Shown one piece after another: positions 50,754-60,162 of a stretch of DNA of 64,000 nucleotides. How positions within the stretch are numbered: position 1 is the first letter of the stretch; the number at the start of each line of letters is the position of its first letter. The position numbers and the translations under genes were made by a program. The notes under the pieces were generated by a model. The model did not search any database. It was given only the letters and a program-made list of their open reading frames with translations, and was not told where the DNA came from. Origin of the DNA: JACRDG01 sp963760985 (lineage in GTDB: Bacteria > Desulfobacterota > Desulfomonilia > Desulfomonilales > Desulfomonilaceae); assembly GCA_963760985.1 (NCBI GenBank), contig CAVXFM010000015.1, positions 496,001 to 560,000 of the forward strand, read 5' to 3'.

Positions 50754-52950
50754 TCATGACCCTATGGACAGGGCTGCAATGAGTTTGCGCAGTTCATCCA
50801 TACTGGTTTCCGAGATGGCGGTTATCTCGAAGCCCGCTACCGTTTGCCCTGTGCCTGCGTCAGTGGTGGTCCAGCGACACACTGCGTCAAAAACAAACGG
50901 GAACACATCATGGAATTCGTCCCCCTGAATCAAGAGGCTCTTGGTTTCCCCTTTCACAGTCTGGATGCCCTGCACTTTCATCCCCATCTCGCTGATATCT
51001 ATGATCGTGCCTTCACTCAGTAAACTGTCGGACTCGTAGATGGGCACGGAAACCACCATGTAGTTCCGTGGCAGCGCGCGTCTCGCGGTCACGTCTTCGG
51101 GTTCTTGGGTACTTGATAACGGGTCTGTGCTTGGCTCGCGGACGTCGGTGACACCCTGAGGCGCCAGCTTCTTGAACACGTCGTCCAGACTGTCTTCAGT
51201 GATACCGTATTTTTCCAAACCCTTTGCATCCGCGCCTCCTACTCGCACACGAACGCTCGTCTTATCTGACGTGTCCGTCTTCTTGGCAGGCTCCGGCACC
51301 GTCATGGAGGGAGCGCTGGGCAGTTCGACGGCTACCGTCTCATCATAGGAAGCTCGCCGGCCGTGGATCTCAGAGGGTTTCATCACTTTGGCCTCTATCA
51401 GCTTTTGGAAGACGCTCTGCAATCCCCTGGCCGTAAGCTTATATTTCTCCATGAGGCTTAAGTCTGTCGCTCCTGACCGTATTTCTCTTGCGATCTCCTT
51501 TGCGCTTACTTGACGTTTCTTCGGTTGTGGGACTGGTTTGACGATTTCCTTCATCGCCTTGATTCGTTGGACGATGACCTGGAGCATGACGAGCATCCCC
51601 GCGGGCTGACCTTTCTCATCATGGAAGCGCCATGCGTTGATCCGCGTAGAAACGAGACGGCCGTCCTTGGCATTTCGCTTGGTATCCAGGTTTTTGCAAG
51701 GGGTGCCTTTCTGGACCAGATCGTCAAATATCTGTTTCGCCTGTTGTCTCTCAGCTTCGGGCACAAAGAGCGCTTCTCGCTCCTGCAGATCATCCACAGT
51801 CCATCCAAAGAGCACGGTAAATGCGGAGTTTGCATACGTGAGTTTCCCACCCATGTCGCATATCAGAATCGCATCGGGAGATGAGTCCAGTACACACCTA
51901 TACGTCTCCCTCTCTCTGGCTGCGTCTTCATACCACGCCTTATAGTCCGGCTCGATCGCGGTGGTTGCCGGTTCAGGCTCTTTCTGCTCAACAATTTCGA
52001 GTCCCACCAAGAAGCAACAGGACAAACCGTCGTCCGCGTCGAAAACGGCTGTCCCGCGCCATTCCACAGGGACCTCTTCCCCGTCCTTGGCTAAGAGGCG
52101 ACTCTGAATTCTGATGGTGTCATCCTGCGCAACGGGAGATCTCAACACATCGGTCCATGCGTCCCGTCTCAACCACGAAGGGACCAGTTCGGCAGTAAAG
52201 CCCATGCCTACTATTTCTTCCTCGGAATATCCGAGTACCACGCGACAGGGAACGGTTCGCCATGACGATCTCGTCCTGCGCGTTAATGGCCACGCAGAGA
52301 ACCGACGCATCTTCCATGAACCAATCCGTGAACCGGGCCTGAATCGGCGGCACCTCCGGGGCCTCGTTGCGGTCCGGCCGCTGATCCTCTGCCACGAGCT
52401 TTACAGGGGGAGGGACTGGTATATGGGTATCCGGAGGCTGTTCCCAGACCTCGGGAGGCGGCCAAAGCGAGAGCCCAAGCTGGAGTTCCTCCTGGATTGG
52501 CCCGTCGTCTGCATGCTCATCAACCAAAGATGGCCACAGTTCAATTTGCTCGGGCATCTCTATCGGTTCATGCACCGAGGCCGTATCTTCGGGGAGGGTG
52601 GACTCGGGGTGTGGAGTTGGCGGTTCAGTGCAGGACGATGCTGCCACATCATGGATTTCGGGACTCGCCTGCTCCGGGGACTGTTGATGGTTCAGGAATT
52701 CAGTGGGCGGCGTTTCACACGAAGGGGGGTGATCCGGGATCTCGTACTCGCCGGTTTCCTGCTCTGCTCTTACGAAGTAGTATCTTACCAGCGCTCCTAC
52801 TGCGCCGCCAAGAATCGTCGGAAGGATGAATCCGGTGATTTCAAAAGGGTCAGCCTTGAACGCGATCCTGTTGAGCAGCACCATGAGATCAAAGGCAATG
52901 CATCCCATGATCACGCATTCGATCACGGAAGTCACGCGTCTGATTTTCAT
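50754..52950 (-). CDS. Membrane PAS-PAS-LMEKY-PilZ signalling protein, frameshifted
   Basis: The corrected product is about 731 aa. Two N-terminal membrane spans (SVIECVIMGCIAFDLMVLL and FILPTILGGAVGALVRYYF) are followed by a Pro/Glu-rich linker. Two PAS domains come next (SVLCVAINAQDEIVMAN, and DSSPDAILICDMGGKLTYAN). An LMEKY module follows (SGATDLSLMEKYKLT) with a weaker second copy (LEKYGITEDSLDDVFKKL). A PilZ-like domain closes the protein (about the last 110 residues, with GTIIDISEMGMKVQG). The PilZ D-x-S-x-x-G motif is present, but the RxxxR motif is not certain, so cyclic di-GMP binding is unproven. One extra base near 52240-52256 splits it. I chose the ATG at 52950 with GAGGGG upstream. 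Confidence 0.78.
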
Positions 52951-53267
52951 TTTCTTGCCCCTCACACTTCGGCACAGTATCGAGATGTGGACTTTTCTGT
53001 ATCCAATTTCGAGTTCCTTACCCTGTGTCGTGAAGAACGATTACGCGAGCCTATCATCACACAACTTGCCGTCTCCGGCAATCGGTAACCACTGGACCAC
53101 AAGACATCTCGGACCGCACTCCCGTGCCAGGTGCCCGGAGTCTTCGCGTGCGGCTGGCGCGTGGGCGGGCAGGGAGTGACCCGCCGTGGTGAACGCTTTC
53201 GTGGACGTGAGGCCGGCCTCATGGAGCAGGAGTCAAATGTTCTTACCGAATCGCGGTGCTTTTCAAT

Positions 53268-53318
53268 GGTGGCGAGAGGTCCCCTGAACGAAGATTCGAC
53301 GGCTTTGCCTCGCTCGAA
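53268..53318 (+). repeat. Short dispersed repeat, extended form
   Basis: GGTGGCGAGAGGTCCCCTGA, then ACGAAGATTCGACGGCTTTG, then CCTCGCTCGAA. The same 50-base unit occurs inverted at 60030-60081. It lies 60 bases before copy D of the 178-bp repeat. Confidence 0.72.
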
Positions 53319-53379
53319 AAGAAGCAGACATCACGCGGCTGGGCTCGGTTACTCAAAAGTGAGCGAACTGGTATTACTC

Positions 53380-53557
53380 GTGTGAACTCCCATGACCTGG
53401 AGAATCACAACGAACCATGAAAATGGCACCCTGTCCCGCGACCAGCGGGAGCTGGCAAGTGCTTGAAGTTCTTGGGGATGGGGGTTCGGGGGAAGGCCCT
53501 TCTTTCAAGAAGGGCCTTCCCCCGAAAATGCATTTTCATGGGAACGCGAACCCGTAT
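53380..53557 (+). repeat. 178-bp dispersed hairpin repeat, full copy D
   Basis: The copy is nearly identical to the one at 9305-9482. Hairpin arms CGGGGGAAGGCCCTTCT lie at 53487-53503 and, inverted, at 53508-53524, with the loop TTCA. The terminal palindrome GAAAATGCATTTTC is perfect. It sits just past the 3' end of the radical SAM gene. Confidence 0.92.
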
Positions 53558-53587
53558 GAGGTGGCTTCTTGTGCGCAGAGAGAAACG

Positions 53588-54508
53588 TCAGGAAGCGACC
53601 GCCATGTGCCGAACATATGAGCGAAGTTTTCGCACCGCCTGACCGCAATTGCTTCCTATCAGGTTCTCGTCCATATTTCCGATAGACTGAATCACGGAAA
53701 AACCCAGACGTGCGAACTCCTGCGACTTTCTCGCCAGGAGTGGTTCGGCTGCCGAGGAATCCATCATCGAGGTCATGCGGTTTTCTTGTCCCGTGATAGT
53801 AGGATTAAGGGGAGTGAGCTTGATCACCGCGAACTCGGGGTCGAAGTAGTCGCGGGCTGCTTCCGGATTGACAGGGATTTCCGGGCAAAGGGCAAAGTTG
53901 AGGCATACCTTCCGCTGTCCCTGCCGGTAGAAGTCCTTCACGTACTCAGCCATGTAATGCCAGGACATTTTGGGATACGGCATCAGGATATCTCGGTACG
54001 AATCGTCAGTAGAGTTTATGGAAAATTGCAGTTGAAAGTCGTGAAAACGCTCTCTGACGGTCAGGAGCTTGTCAAACCACTGTTCGCGTCCGCGGGGAAG
54101 CATGGTGGCGATACAAGGAATCGCCTTAGGATGACTCTCGTGTATCCACGACAGGACCTTCAGCACTTCGTCATTGAGAGAAGGTTCCCCCATCCTGGCG
54201 AACTGGATCTTAAACTTTCCGCATTGATGCGGGGCAAGCTCCGGGTGTGCATCGATAACGGACTGCACTTGGAATACGAGTTCCTCGAATTTCAGATTCC
54301 CCTTGAATTCACCTCCCGCGTCGCACATGAGACATTTCACCGGGCATCCGAACTGGGTTGAAATGATGATGACCCATTTTTCCCTGCGATCGCCGGCATT
54401 ACGATCGCACGCGTCCACGAATTCCACCAAATAGTCGAGATCGTCTCGCATCCTTGCCACGTAGATCTGCGCCAGGTCGATTTTCCCGGTGTGTGCCAAG
54501 ACTTCCAT
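53588..54508 (-). CDS. RlmN/Cfr-like radical SAM protein
   Basis: The 306-aa protein has a CX3CX2C cluster motif, STQFGCPVKCLMCDAGG, in the form used by RlmN/Cfr rRNA methylases, and a C-terminal Cys in IGSNCGQAVRK where that family has its second catalytic Cys (ACGQL). It lacks most of the N-terminal accessory domain of RlmN. It could methylate RNA or a different substrate. I chose the ATG at 54508 with AGGAG upstream. It starts five bases after the stop of the flavoprotein gene, so they form one operon. Confidence 0.78.
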   Translation of the reverse strand: MEVLAHTGKIDLAQIYVARMRDDLDYLVEFVDACDRNAGDRREKWVIIISTQFGCPVKCLMCDAGGEFKGNLKFEELVFQVQSVIDAHPELAPHQCGKFKIQFARMGEPSLNDEVLKVLSWIHESHPKAIPCIATMLPRGREQWFDKLLTVRERFHDFQLQFSINSTDDSYRDILMPYPKMSWHYMAEYVKDFYRQGQRKVCLNFALCPEIPVNPEAARDYFDPEFAVIKLTPLNPTITGQENRMTSMMDSSAAEPLLARKSQEFARLGFSVIQSIGNMDENLIGSNCGQAVRKLRSYVRHMAVAS

Positions 54509-54513
54509 GCTCC

Positions 54514-55365
54514 CTATACTCCTCGTAAATATTCGTAAGCCATCATGGCTTTCTTGATGCCATCGCCGAAGGCAATGGCAACCTGTCGGTAAGGCCCGGA
54601 ACACATATCGCCCGCAGTGTACAGGCCTTTTCCTGTCCTTTCTACGGCTTTCCCTGAAAGACCGAGTTCCACGGGCGTGGTGCCTATTGCAGCCAATAGG
54701 TAGTGCACCTCAAAGCTTTCGTGACCATCCCCAAGGTCCAGCGTGACCAGATGGCCGCGGAGAGAGGCTTGTCGAATGGAGGTTCCTGTGAGGACCGTCA
54801 CCCCCAGACTCATGGCTTCCTGCACAAGCCCCTGGAACGCCTTGGGCTCCGAAGCCCTCACCAGCACCGTGACGGCAGCGCCTTGTTCCGCGAGCGTGCA
54901 CGCCTGATCGAAGGCCGCTTCTCCGCCACCTATGACGCCAATCCTCTTTCCCGTGACTTGAGGCAAATCGCGCCAGGAAGAGAAGATGCTGCCCTTGTCA
55001 GGAGCAATTCCAGGGACAAAGACCTGGTTTGCCTGAACACCGCACGCGATGATCACCGCGCTGCCCGTGTACCGGTTTTCCGTCGTTTCCACCGAGAACC
55101 ACGGCTCCGTGTAATCGACCTCAGTGCAGGACTCCTGTGCCATGGAGAGCCCCTTGCTGCGCGCCTGGCCGACGATGATCTCCACCAGTTGCTCGCCGCT
55201 CACAGGCTCGGTCAGCCCTGGTACGTTTTCCACTTTTCTGGCAAGACGGAGTCTGCCGCCCCAGGTTTCTCTCTCCAGAATCCGGACCTCAAGGCCCATG
55301 TGTCCGGCCTGAATGCCCGCCGCAAGCCCCGCGGGGCCGCCTCCAATCACGATCAGGTCAGACAT
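54514..55365 (-). CDS. Thioredoxin-reductase-like flavoprotein without CXXC
   Basis: The 283-aa protein has the two Rossmann folds of the family: FAD motif IVIGGGPAGLAAGIQA at residue 5, NADPH motif IGVIGGGEAAFDQACTLA near residue 145, and the C-terminal FAD motif GLYTAGDMCSG. In place of the redox-active CATC of thioredoxin reductase it reads FSSWRDLPQVTGKR, with no Cys pair. It is closer to ferredoxin/flavodoxin-NADP reductases or other single-domain oxidoreductases. The ATG at 55365 has GGGGGG six bases upstream. It lies between an isochorismatase-like gene and a radical SAM gene and might supply electrons to the latter; this is inference. Confidence 0.8.
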   Translation of the reverse strand: MSDLIVIGGGPAGLAAGIQAGHMGLEVRILERETWGGRLRLARKVENVPGLTEPVSGEQLVEIIVGQARSKGLSMAQESCTEVDYTEPWFSVETTENRYTGSAVIIACGVQANQVFVPGIAPDKGSIFSSWRDLPQVTGKRIGVIGGGEAAFDQACTLAEQGAAVTVLVRASEPKAFQGLVQEAMSLGVTVLTGTSIRQASLRGHLVTLDLGDGHESFEVHYLLAAIGTTPVELGLSGKAVERTGKGLYTAGDMCSGPYRQVAIAFGDGIKKAMMAYEYLRGV

Positions 55366-55367
55366 GC

Positions 55368-55922
55368 TCATCCCCCCTTCAAACGAATCTCGTCTGTGCA
55401 CAGGATTTCAGCAAACCCGTGGCGCAGCGCCAGCAACGCTGCCCAGTGATAGAAGAGCGTCTTGGAACAGCACGCGTCTGACACCACGATAGGCTTGAAT
55501 CCCAGGAGAAACGCATGCCGAACCGTGGTGTCCACACACAGATGGGTCATCACCCCGCAGACGACGACCTGCGTGACCCCATGCTGGCAGAGGCTTTCTT
55601 CCAGGTTCGTACGAAAAAAGGCGGAATAATATTCTTTCGGCAGGTGTGCTGCATGGTCGGACGCGGTCAAACCACCGTATAGCTCGCATTCCTCCTCGCG
55701 AGGGTGGTGACGCCACTTTTGGGCCATCAGATTCCCCTTGTCTGATGGTGCGTGATGGGTGGTAAGAATCGTCGGCCAGCCAGCCCGGCTCGCGTACGCG
55801 ACGAGTGTGTTGATGTTCGGCAGTATCGTAGGACTCGCGTCCAAATACGCGGGAGAATCTTGCTGAAAAAAGTAGTTTTGCACGTCAAGCACCAGTAACG
55901 CCGATCGGCCTGTTTCCCGCAT
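55368..55922 (-). CDS. Isochorismatase-like cysteine hydrolase
   Basis: The 184-aa protein has the family triad region: Asp in LLVLDVQNYFF at about residue 13, Lys after the SAFFRT region and the nucleophilic Cys in GVMTHLCVDTTVRHAF. Members hydrolyse isochorismate, nicotinamide, N-carbamoyl compounds and others, and the substrate is not evident. The nicotinamidase metal site (D-x-H-x-x-H) is not obvious. It is the first gene of a three-gene operon and is preceded by a promoter and a terminator-like hairpin. Confidence 0.82.
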   Translation of the reverse strand: MRETGRSALLVLDVQNYFFQQDSPAYLDASPTILPNINTLVAYASRAGWPTILTTHHAPSDKGNLMAQKWRHHPREEECELYGGLTASDHAAHLPKEYYSAFFRTNLEESLCQHGVTQVVVCGVMTHLCVDTTVRHAFLLGFKPIVVSDACCSKTLFYHWAALLALRHGFAEILCTDEIRLKGG

Positions 55923-55939
55923 TTCCCCTTCCCCAAACG

Positions 55940-55978
55940 CAAAAAGCCATCCAGACACGTAGTACGGTCTGGATGGCT
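55940..55978 (-). terminator. Intrinsic terminator in the leader of the isochorismatase operon
   Basis: AGCCATCCAGAC (55967-55978 on the minus strand) pairs with GTCTGGATGGCT (55945-55956) over 12 bp with a 10-base loop, followed on the minus strand by TTTTT (55940-55944). It ends only about 18 bases before the start codon at 55922 and points the same way as the gene. Confidence 0.75.
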
Positions 55979-56012
55979 CGAAATGACTCAGCCTAGTGCA
56001 TGACCTGCAGAG

Positions 56013-56041
56013 TTTGTACCCGATCGTTCACCGCGAGTCAA
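56013..56041 (-). promoter_or_regulatory. Predicted sigma-70 promoter for the isochorismatase operon
   Basis: On the minus strand TTGACT and TACAAA are separated by 17 bases. A transcript would start near 56006 and run through the terminator-like hairpin before the gene, giving a leader of about 85 bases. Confidence 0.5.
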
Positions 56042-56069
56042 GGTCAATTGTTCGTACTCTCTTTTTGTC

Positions 56070-56101
56070 TTGACAATGCGGGTTGTGAGCGAGTACTCAC
56101 A
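56070..56101 (+). promoter_or_regulatory. Possible promoter and operator for nadA
   Basis: TTGACA (56070-56075) and TACTCA (56094-56099) are 18 bases apart. The palindrome TGTGAG-6-CTCACA (56084-56101) overlaps the -10 region and looks like an operator. It is about 290 bases from nadA, so the link is uncertain. I see no gene between 56102 and 56386. Confidence 0.3.
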
Positions 56102-56386
56102 GTAATCTCACACAAGATCGTTCCCCAGTCCGGCTCGATGAGCTACTCCCCATAGCCTTCATTTCCCGCAGACTGGAACCCTATCGGCCTTTTTCCGCCA
56201 GGGTTCCCGAGGTTCGGCTCGACTTTTCCCTACGTGTGGGCCGATCACGCGCATGCTGTGGTAGCGGATTCCACCATCCGACTCGTAGGTTCCCGGGATT
56301 GGTGCTCGGGACCTTCCTGCGGCCGATTGGCAAGCCGATGACGGCCTATGCACGCGTGACCTGACAATGCCCTCAAGGAGGATCTC

Positions 56387-57433
56387 ATGATCAACACCGT
56401 CGTCCTTCCCGATGCGCATGCGCTGACGGAGAAAGACATCAGTGCTTCACTCTCTCTGGAAAGAGAGATCGATCGGTTACGCGATGAACAAAATGCCGTG
56501 ATACTCGCCCATTACTATCAGAGTGGTGGACTTCAGGATTTGGCGGACTATGTGGGGGATTCGCTCGATTTGTCTCGGAAAGCCGCGGACACCTCCGCGG
56601 ACGTGATTGTCTTTTGTGGCGTCCGGTTCATGGCAGAAGTGGCCAAGGTGCTCTCGCCGACGCGCACGGTCCTGCTGCCTGACGCATATGCAGGCTGCAC
56701 TTTGGAAGAATCGTGCCAGCCGGAGGATTTTCGCGCGTTCAGACAGTCCCATCCGGATCACGTGGCTATAACGTATATCAATTGTTCCGCGGAAGTGAAG
56801 GCGCTGTCGGATGTCATCGTCACCTCGTCCAACGCGGAGCATATCGTGCGACAGATTCCCCGGGACCGCCCCATCCTCTTCGCTCCCGATCGCCATCTCG
56901 GTCGATACGTCAGCCGGCAGACCGGCAGAGATATGACTTTGTGGCCGGGTTCTTGTGTGGTCCACGCGGAGATTTCCGAATCTGCGCTGAAAGAACTCAA
57001 AAGCACCCATCCTCACGCGATGCTGGTGGCGCATCCTGAGTGCCCGGAACACATTCTGGCTTATGCGGACCACATCGGGTCGACCCGTTCCCTTCTGGAA
57101 TTTTCGCTGAAAACCGAGGCCAAGGAAATCATCGTGGCCACCGAATCGAACCTCATTCATCAGATGAGGAAGCTGGCTCCGGAAAAGACGTTCATACCGG
57201 TTCCAGGCACCACGCAGGGCTACGAAGACGGAAGCGGCCTTGTGTGCCCGTTCATGGCCTTGAACACGTTGGAAAAGCTTTACCTGTGTCTTGCCAACGG
57301 AGCCCCGCGGGTGGAGATGCCTGCAAAGCTCATGGAGGACGCGAGAAGACCCGTGGAGCGGATGCTGCAAATGTCTTCACCGGAGAAGGTTCCGGCAAAG
57401 GAGAATCATGAGAAAACCTATTCGTCAAATTGA
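56387..57433 (+). CDS. nadA: Quinolinate synthase A
   Basis: NadA condenses iminoaspartate and glycerone phosphate to quinolinate using a 4Fe-4S cluster. The 348-aa protein has ILAHYYQSGGLQDLADYVGDSL (read in parts) near residue 40, and cysteines in YAGCTLEESC, PGSCVVHAE and GLVCPFMALN that fit the three cluster ligands. The Ser/Thr-rich binding motif is TESNLIHQMRK. AAGGAGG lies before the ATG. It is the first gene of nadA-nadC-nadB, 23 bases before nadC. Confidence 0.95.
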   Translation: MINTVVLPDAHALTEKDISASLSLEREIDRLRDEQNAVILAHYYQSGGLQDLADYVGDSLDLSRKAADTSADVIVFCGVRFMAEVAKVLSPTRTVLLPDAYAGCTLEESCQPEDFRAFRQSHPDHVAITYINCSAEVKALSDVIVTSSNAEHIVRQIPRDRPILFAPDRHLGRYVSRQTGRDMTLWPGSCVVHAEISESALKELKSTHPHAMLVAHPECPEHILAYADHIGSTRSLLEFSLKTEAKEIIVATESNLIHQMRKLAPEKTFIPVPGTTQGYEDGSGLVCPFMALNTLEKLYLCLANGAPRVEMPAKLMEDARRPVERMLQMSSPEKVPAKENHEKTYSSN

Positions 57434-57456
57434 GAGTATGGGGGAGTTGAACACGC

Positions 57457-58297
57457 ATGGATGTGAATGATCCAACCATAAAGCATTTCATTGCAGCAGC
57501 GCTTGCGGAAGACGTGGGAGCCGGCGACATCACGTCACACGCGGTCATCCCGGAAGATGCCGCGTTTCACGGGGTCATGTCCGCACGCCAGGACATGATA
57601 CTGGCCGGCCTACCCCTTGCCCTGGAGGTGGTCCGCACTTTGGCTCCGTCTGCAATCGTGCGTCAGGTGGCATCTGACGGAGATCGGGTGCAAGCAGGAA
57701 GCGTCCTGGCACTCCTGAGCGGACCGGCCCGAGGGCTGCTTACCGCGGAACGCACCGCGCTCAATATCGTCCAGCACCTGAGCGGGATTGCCACGCTCAC
57801 CCGCGCGTACGTCGATCGCATCGCAGGAACCGGAGCCGTGTTGTTGGACACTCGCAAGACTATCCCCGGCCTGCGTGCGTTGGCCAAGGTACGCAACCCG
57901 CATGGGTGGGGCTCAGAACCATCGCATGCGTCTGGATTCCGCGGTGCTGATCAAGGACAACCACATTGCCGTGTGCGAAGGGGTCAAGGAAGCAGTGGCG
58001 CGGGCAAAACGTGCGGGCCTGTCACCTATTGAGGTCGAAGTGGACACACTGGCTCAAGTGAAAGAAGCGCTGGAAGCAGGAGCAGATCGATTGCTCCTGG
58101 ACAACATGGACATGTCCACCCTTCGCAAGGCAGTGGCCATGATCGATGGACGTGCCCAGACCGAGGCCTCGGGAGGCATAGATCTGGACACTATCCGGGA
58201 CATTGCCCAAACCGGAGTGAATTTCATCTCAGCGGGGCGGATCACCCAATCTGCGGCCGCGATGGACATCGGTCTCGACTGGAACGTCACGGATTGA
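57457..58297 (+). CDS. nadC: Nicotinate-nucleotide pyrophosphorylase, frameshifted
   Basis: NadC turns quinolinate and PRPP into nicotinate mononucleotide. The corrected product is 279 aa, normal for the family. Features are ALAEDVGAGDITS at the N terminus, RTALNIVQHLSGIAT, LLDTRKTIPGLRAL, NHRMRLDSAVLIKDNH, EVEVDTLAQVKEAL and ASGGIDLDTIRDIAQTGVN. One extra G near 57888-57891 breaks the frame; the corrected text reads ALAKYATRMGGAQNHRM, the expected motif. It lies between nadA and nadB. Confidence 0.93.
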
Positions 58298-58334
58298 GGC
58301 TCACGCGATCGGTCGGGTTGGAGGCAAGAGAACA

Positions 58335-59942
58335 GTGGAAAACGAGTTGCTCTTTGATGTGTTGATCATCGGTGGCGGTGCCGCGGGGCTGAGGTTGGCC
58401 CTGGAACTGGCAACCGCGGCTCGCGTGGCGATCCTTTCCAAAGGCTCTTTTCAAGACAGCAACACCTTTCACGCTCAGGGCGGGATTGCAGCAGTGCTGG
58501 ACGATTCTGATTCGGTGGAATCCCACATCCGCGACACCCTCGAGGCAGGCGCGGGGATGTGCGAACCGGCTGCGGTGCGTTTCGTCGTGGAGCGCGGGCG
58601 GGACGCAATTCAAAAGCTCGTAGCATGCGGCGTGGAATTCAGTAGAGAAGAAGGGCCTGATGGACAGCGGGCGTATCACCTGACCCGAGAGGGCGGACAT
58701 AGCCACCGTCGGGTGGTGCATGCAGCAGATGCCACCGGCCAGGCTGTTTCCGACGCGCTGGTGAATCAGGTGCGATTGCAGCAGCGGATCACGCTCTTTG
58801 AGGATCAAGTGGCCATTGACCTTATCCTCGATCCACAGGGCCACGGAAGCGTGAAGCGTTGTGTAGGAGCGTACGTGCTGGACAAGAGATCCAACAGGGT
58901 GCGCACGTTCCTCGCACGCGCGGTGGTCCTGGCAACTGGAGGGGCGAGCAAGGTATATCTGTACACGAGCAACCCGGACGTTGCCACGGGCGACGGGGTT
59001 GCCATGGCCTGGAGAGCCGGCTGTCGCGTGGCGAACATGGAATTCACCCAGTTTCACCCCACGTGCCTGTATCATCCGCAGGCCAAGTCGTTTCTGCTCA
59101 CCGAAGCGTTGCGCGGGGAAGGGGCCGTGCTCAGGCTCCCGGACGGGCAGCGGTTCATGACCAGGTTTCATCCTCGCGCGGAATTGGCTCCACGGGATGT
59201 GGTGGCGCGAGCCATCGACCATGAGATGAAGCGCCTGGGTGTGGATTGCGTGTTCCTCGACATCAGCCACAAGTCTGCGGCCTTCATCCGCAACCACTTC
59301 CCCTTTGTATACCGCCGATGCCGGGAATTCGGTTTCGATTTGACCAAAGGGCCGGTGCCGGTGGTCCCCGCGGCTCACTTCACGTGTGGTGGAGTGTCGA
59401 CCGATCTGTCAGGCCGGACGGACATTGAGCATCTCTATGCAGTGGGAGAAGTTGCATGCACGGGTTTGCATGGTGCGAACCGCATCGCGAGCAATTCTCT
59501 TCTGGAATGCCTGGTGATTTCCGTATCCGCGGCCACGAGCATTCTGAAGGATCTTCCCGGCATTCCCGAACCTCCCGCTGCGCCCTGTTGGGATGAGAGC
59601 GGGATCACCGACTCTGACGAGGAGGTAGTAGTGTCCCACAACTGGCATGAACTCCGCCAGTTGATGTGGGATTATGTGGGCATCGTACGGACCACCAAGC
59701 GTCTGGAACGCGCAAAACGTCGTGTGGACATGCTGCTCCACGAAATCTCAGAATATTACGGCCAGTTCCGGGTAACACCGGATTTGCTGGAATTGCGCAA
59801 CCTCGCGGTAGTCGCGGATCTGATCATCCGCTCGGCATTGGCTCGACAGGAAAGCCGCGGCTTGCATTACACCCTGGACTATCCGGAGACGGACACGACG
59901 CGACCGCCTCAGAATACGGTGCTCAGTCCTGGCGATCGATGA
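58335..59942 (+). CDS. nadB: L-aspartate oxidase
   Basis: NadB oxidises aspartate to iminoaspartate with FAD, the first step of the pathway. The 535-aa flavoprotein has the dinucleotide motif LIIGGGAAGLRLALEL at residues 10-25, the FHAQGGIAAVL motif, the catalytic EALRGEGAVLRL region, HFTCGGVSTDLSGRT and HGANRIASNSLLECLVI. This is the fumarate-reductase-like fold without a covalent-flavin His. It begins with GTG 37 bases after nadC, with GGAGG upstream. As last gene of the operon it completes de novo NAD synthesis from aspartate. Confidence 0.95.
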   Translation: MENELLFDVLIIGGGAAGLRLALELATAARVAILSKGSFQDSNTFHAQGGIAAVLDDSDSVESHIRDTLEAGAGMCEPAAVRFVVERGRDAIQKLVACGVEFSREEGPDGQRAYHLTREGGHSHRRVVHAADATGQAVSDALVNQVRLQQRITLFEDQVAIDLILDPQGHGSVKRCVGAYVLDKRSNRVRTFLARAVVLATGGASKVYLYTSNPDVATGDGVAMAWRAGCRVANMEFTQFHPTCLYHPQAKSFLLTEALRGEGAVLRLPDGQRFMTRFHPRAELAPRDVVARAIDHEMKRLGVDCVFLDISHKSAAFIRNHFPFVYRRCREFGFDLTKGPVPVVPAAHFTCGGVSTDLSGRTDIEHLYAVGEVACTGLHGANRIASNSLLECLVISVSAATSILKDLPGIPEPPAAPCWDESGITDSDEEVVVSHNWHELRQLMWDYVGIVRTTKRLERAKRRVDMLLHEISEYYGQFRVTPDLLELRNLAVVADLIIRSALARQESRGLHYTLDYPETDTTRPPQNTVLSPGDR

Positions 59943-60029
59943 GAAGAATCCTCCGCGAGGGGCATCTATTCTGAGTGCCAAGAGTTTTGTCCGATTCATT
60001 ACTGCTTGGGGCGCGGAAGCTCCCCCTTC

Positions 60030-60081
60030 GCTTCGAGCGACGCAAAGCCGTCGGATCTTCGCTCAGGGGACTCTCGCCACC
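60030..60081 (-). repeat. Short dispersed repeat, extended form
   Basis: TTCGAGCGACGCAAAGCCGT, then CGGATCTTCGCTCAGGGGAC, then TCTCGCCACC. It is the inverted match of 53268-53318 over about 50 bases. It lies in the 220-base gap between nadB and the terminase cassette. Confidence 0.72.
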
Positions 60082-60162
60082 GTTCCACGGCGCCATCCAT
60101 TCTGTCAAAACCTCTTGGCTAGAGATCGATTCAAGAGCGAATCCGTCTCAGCGGATCGTCCG

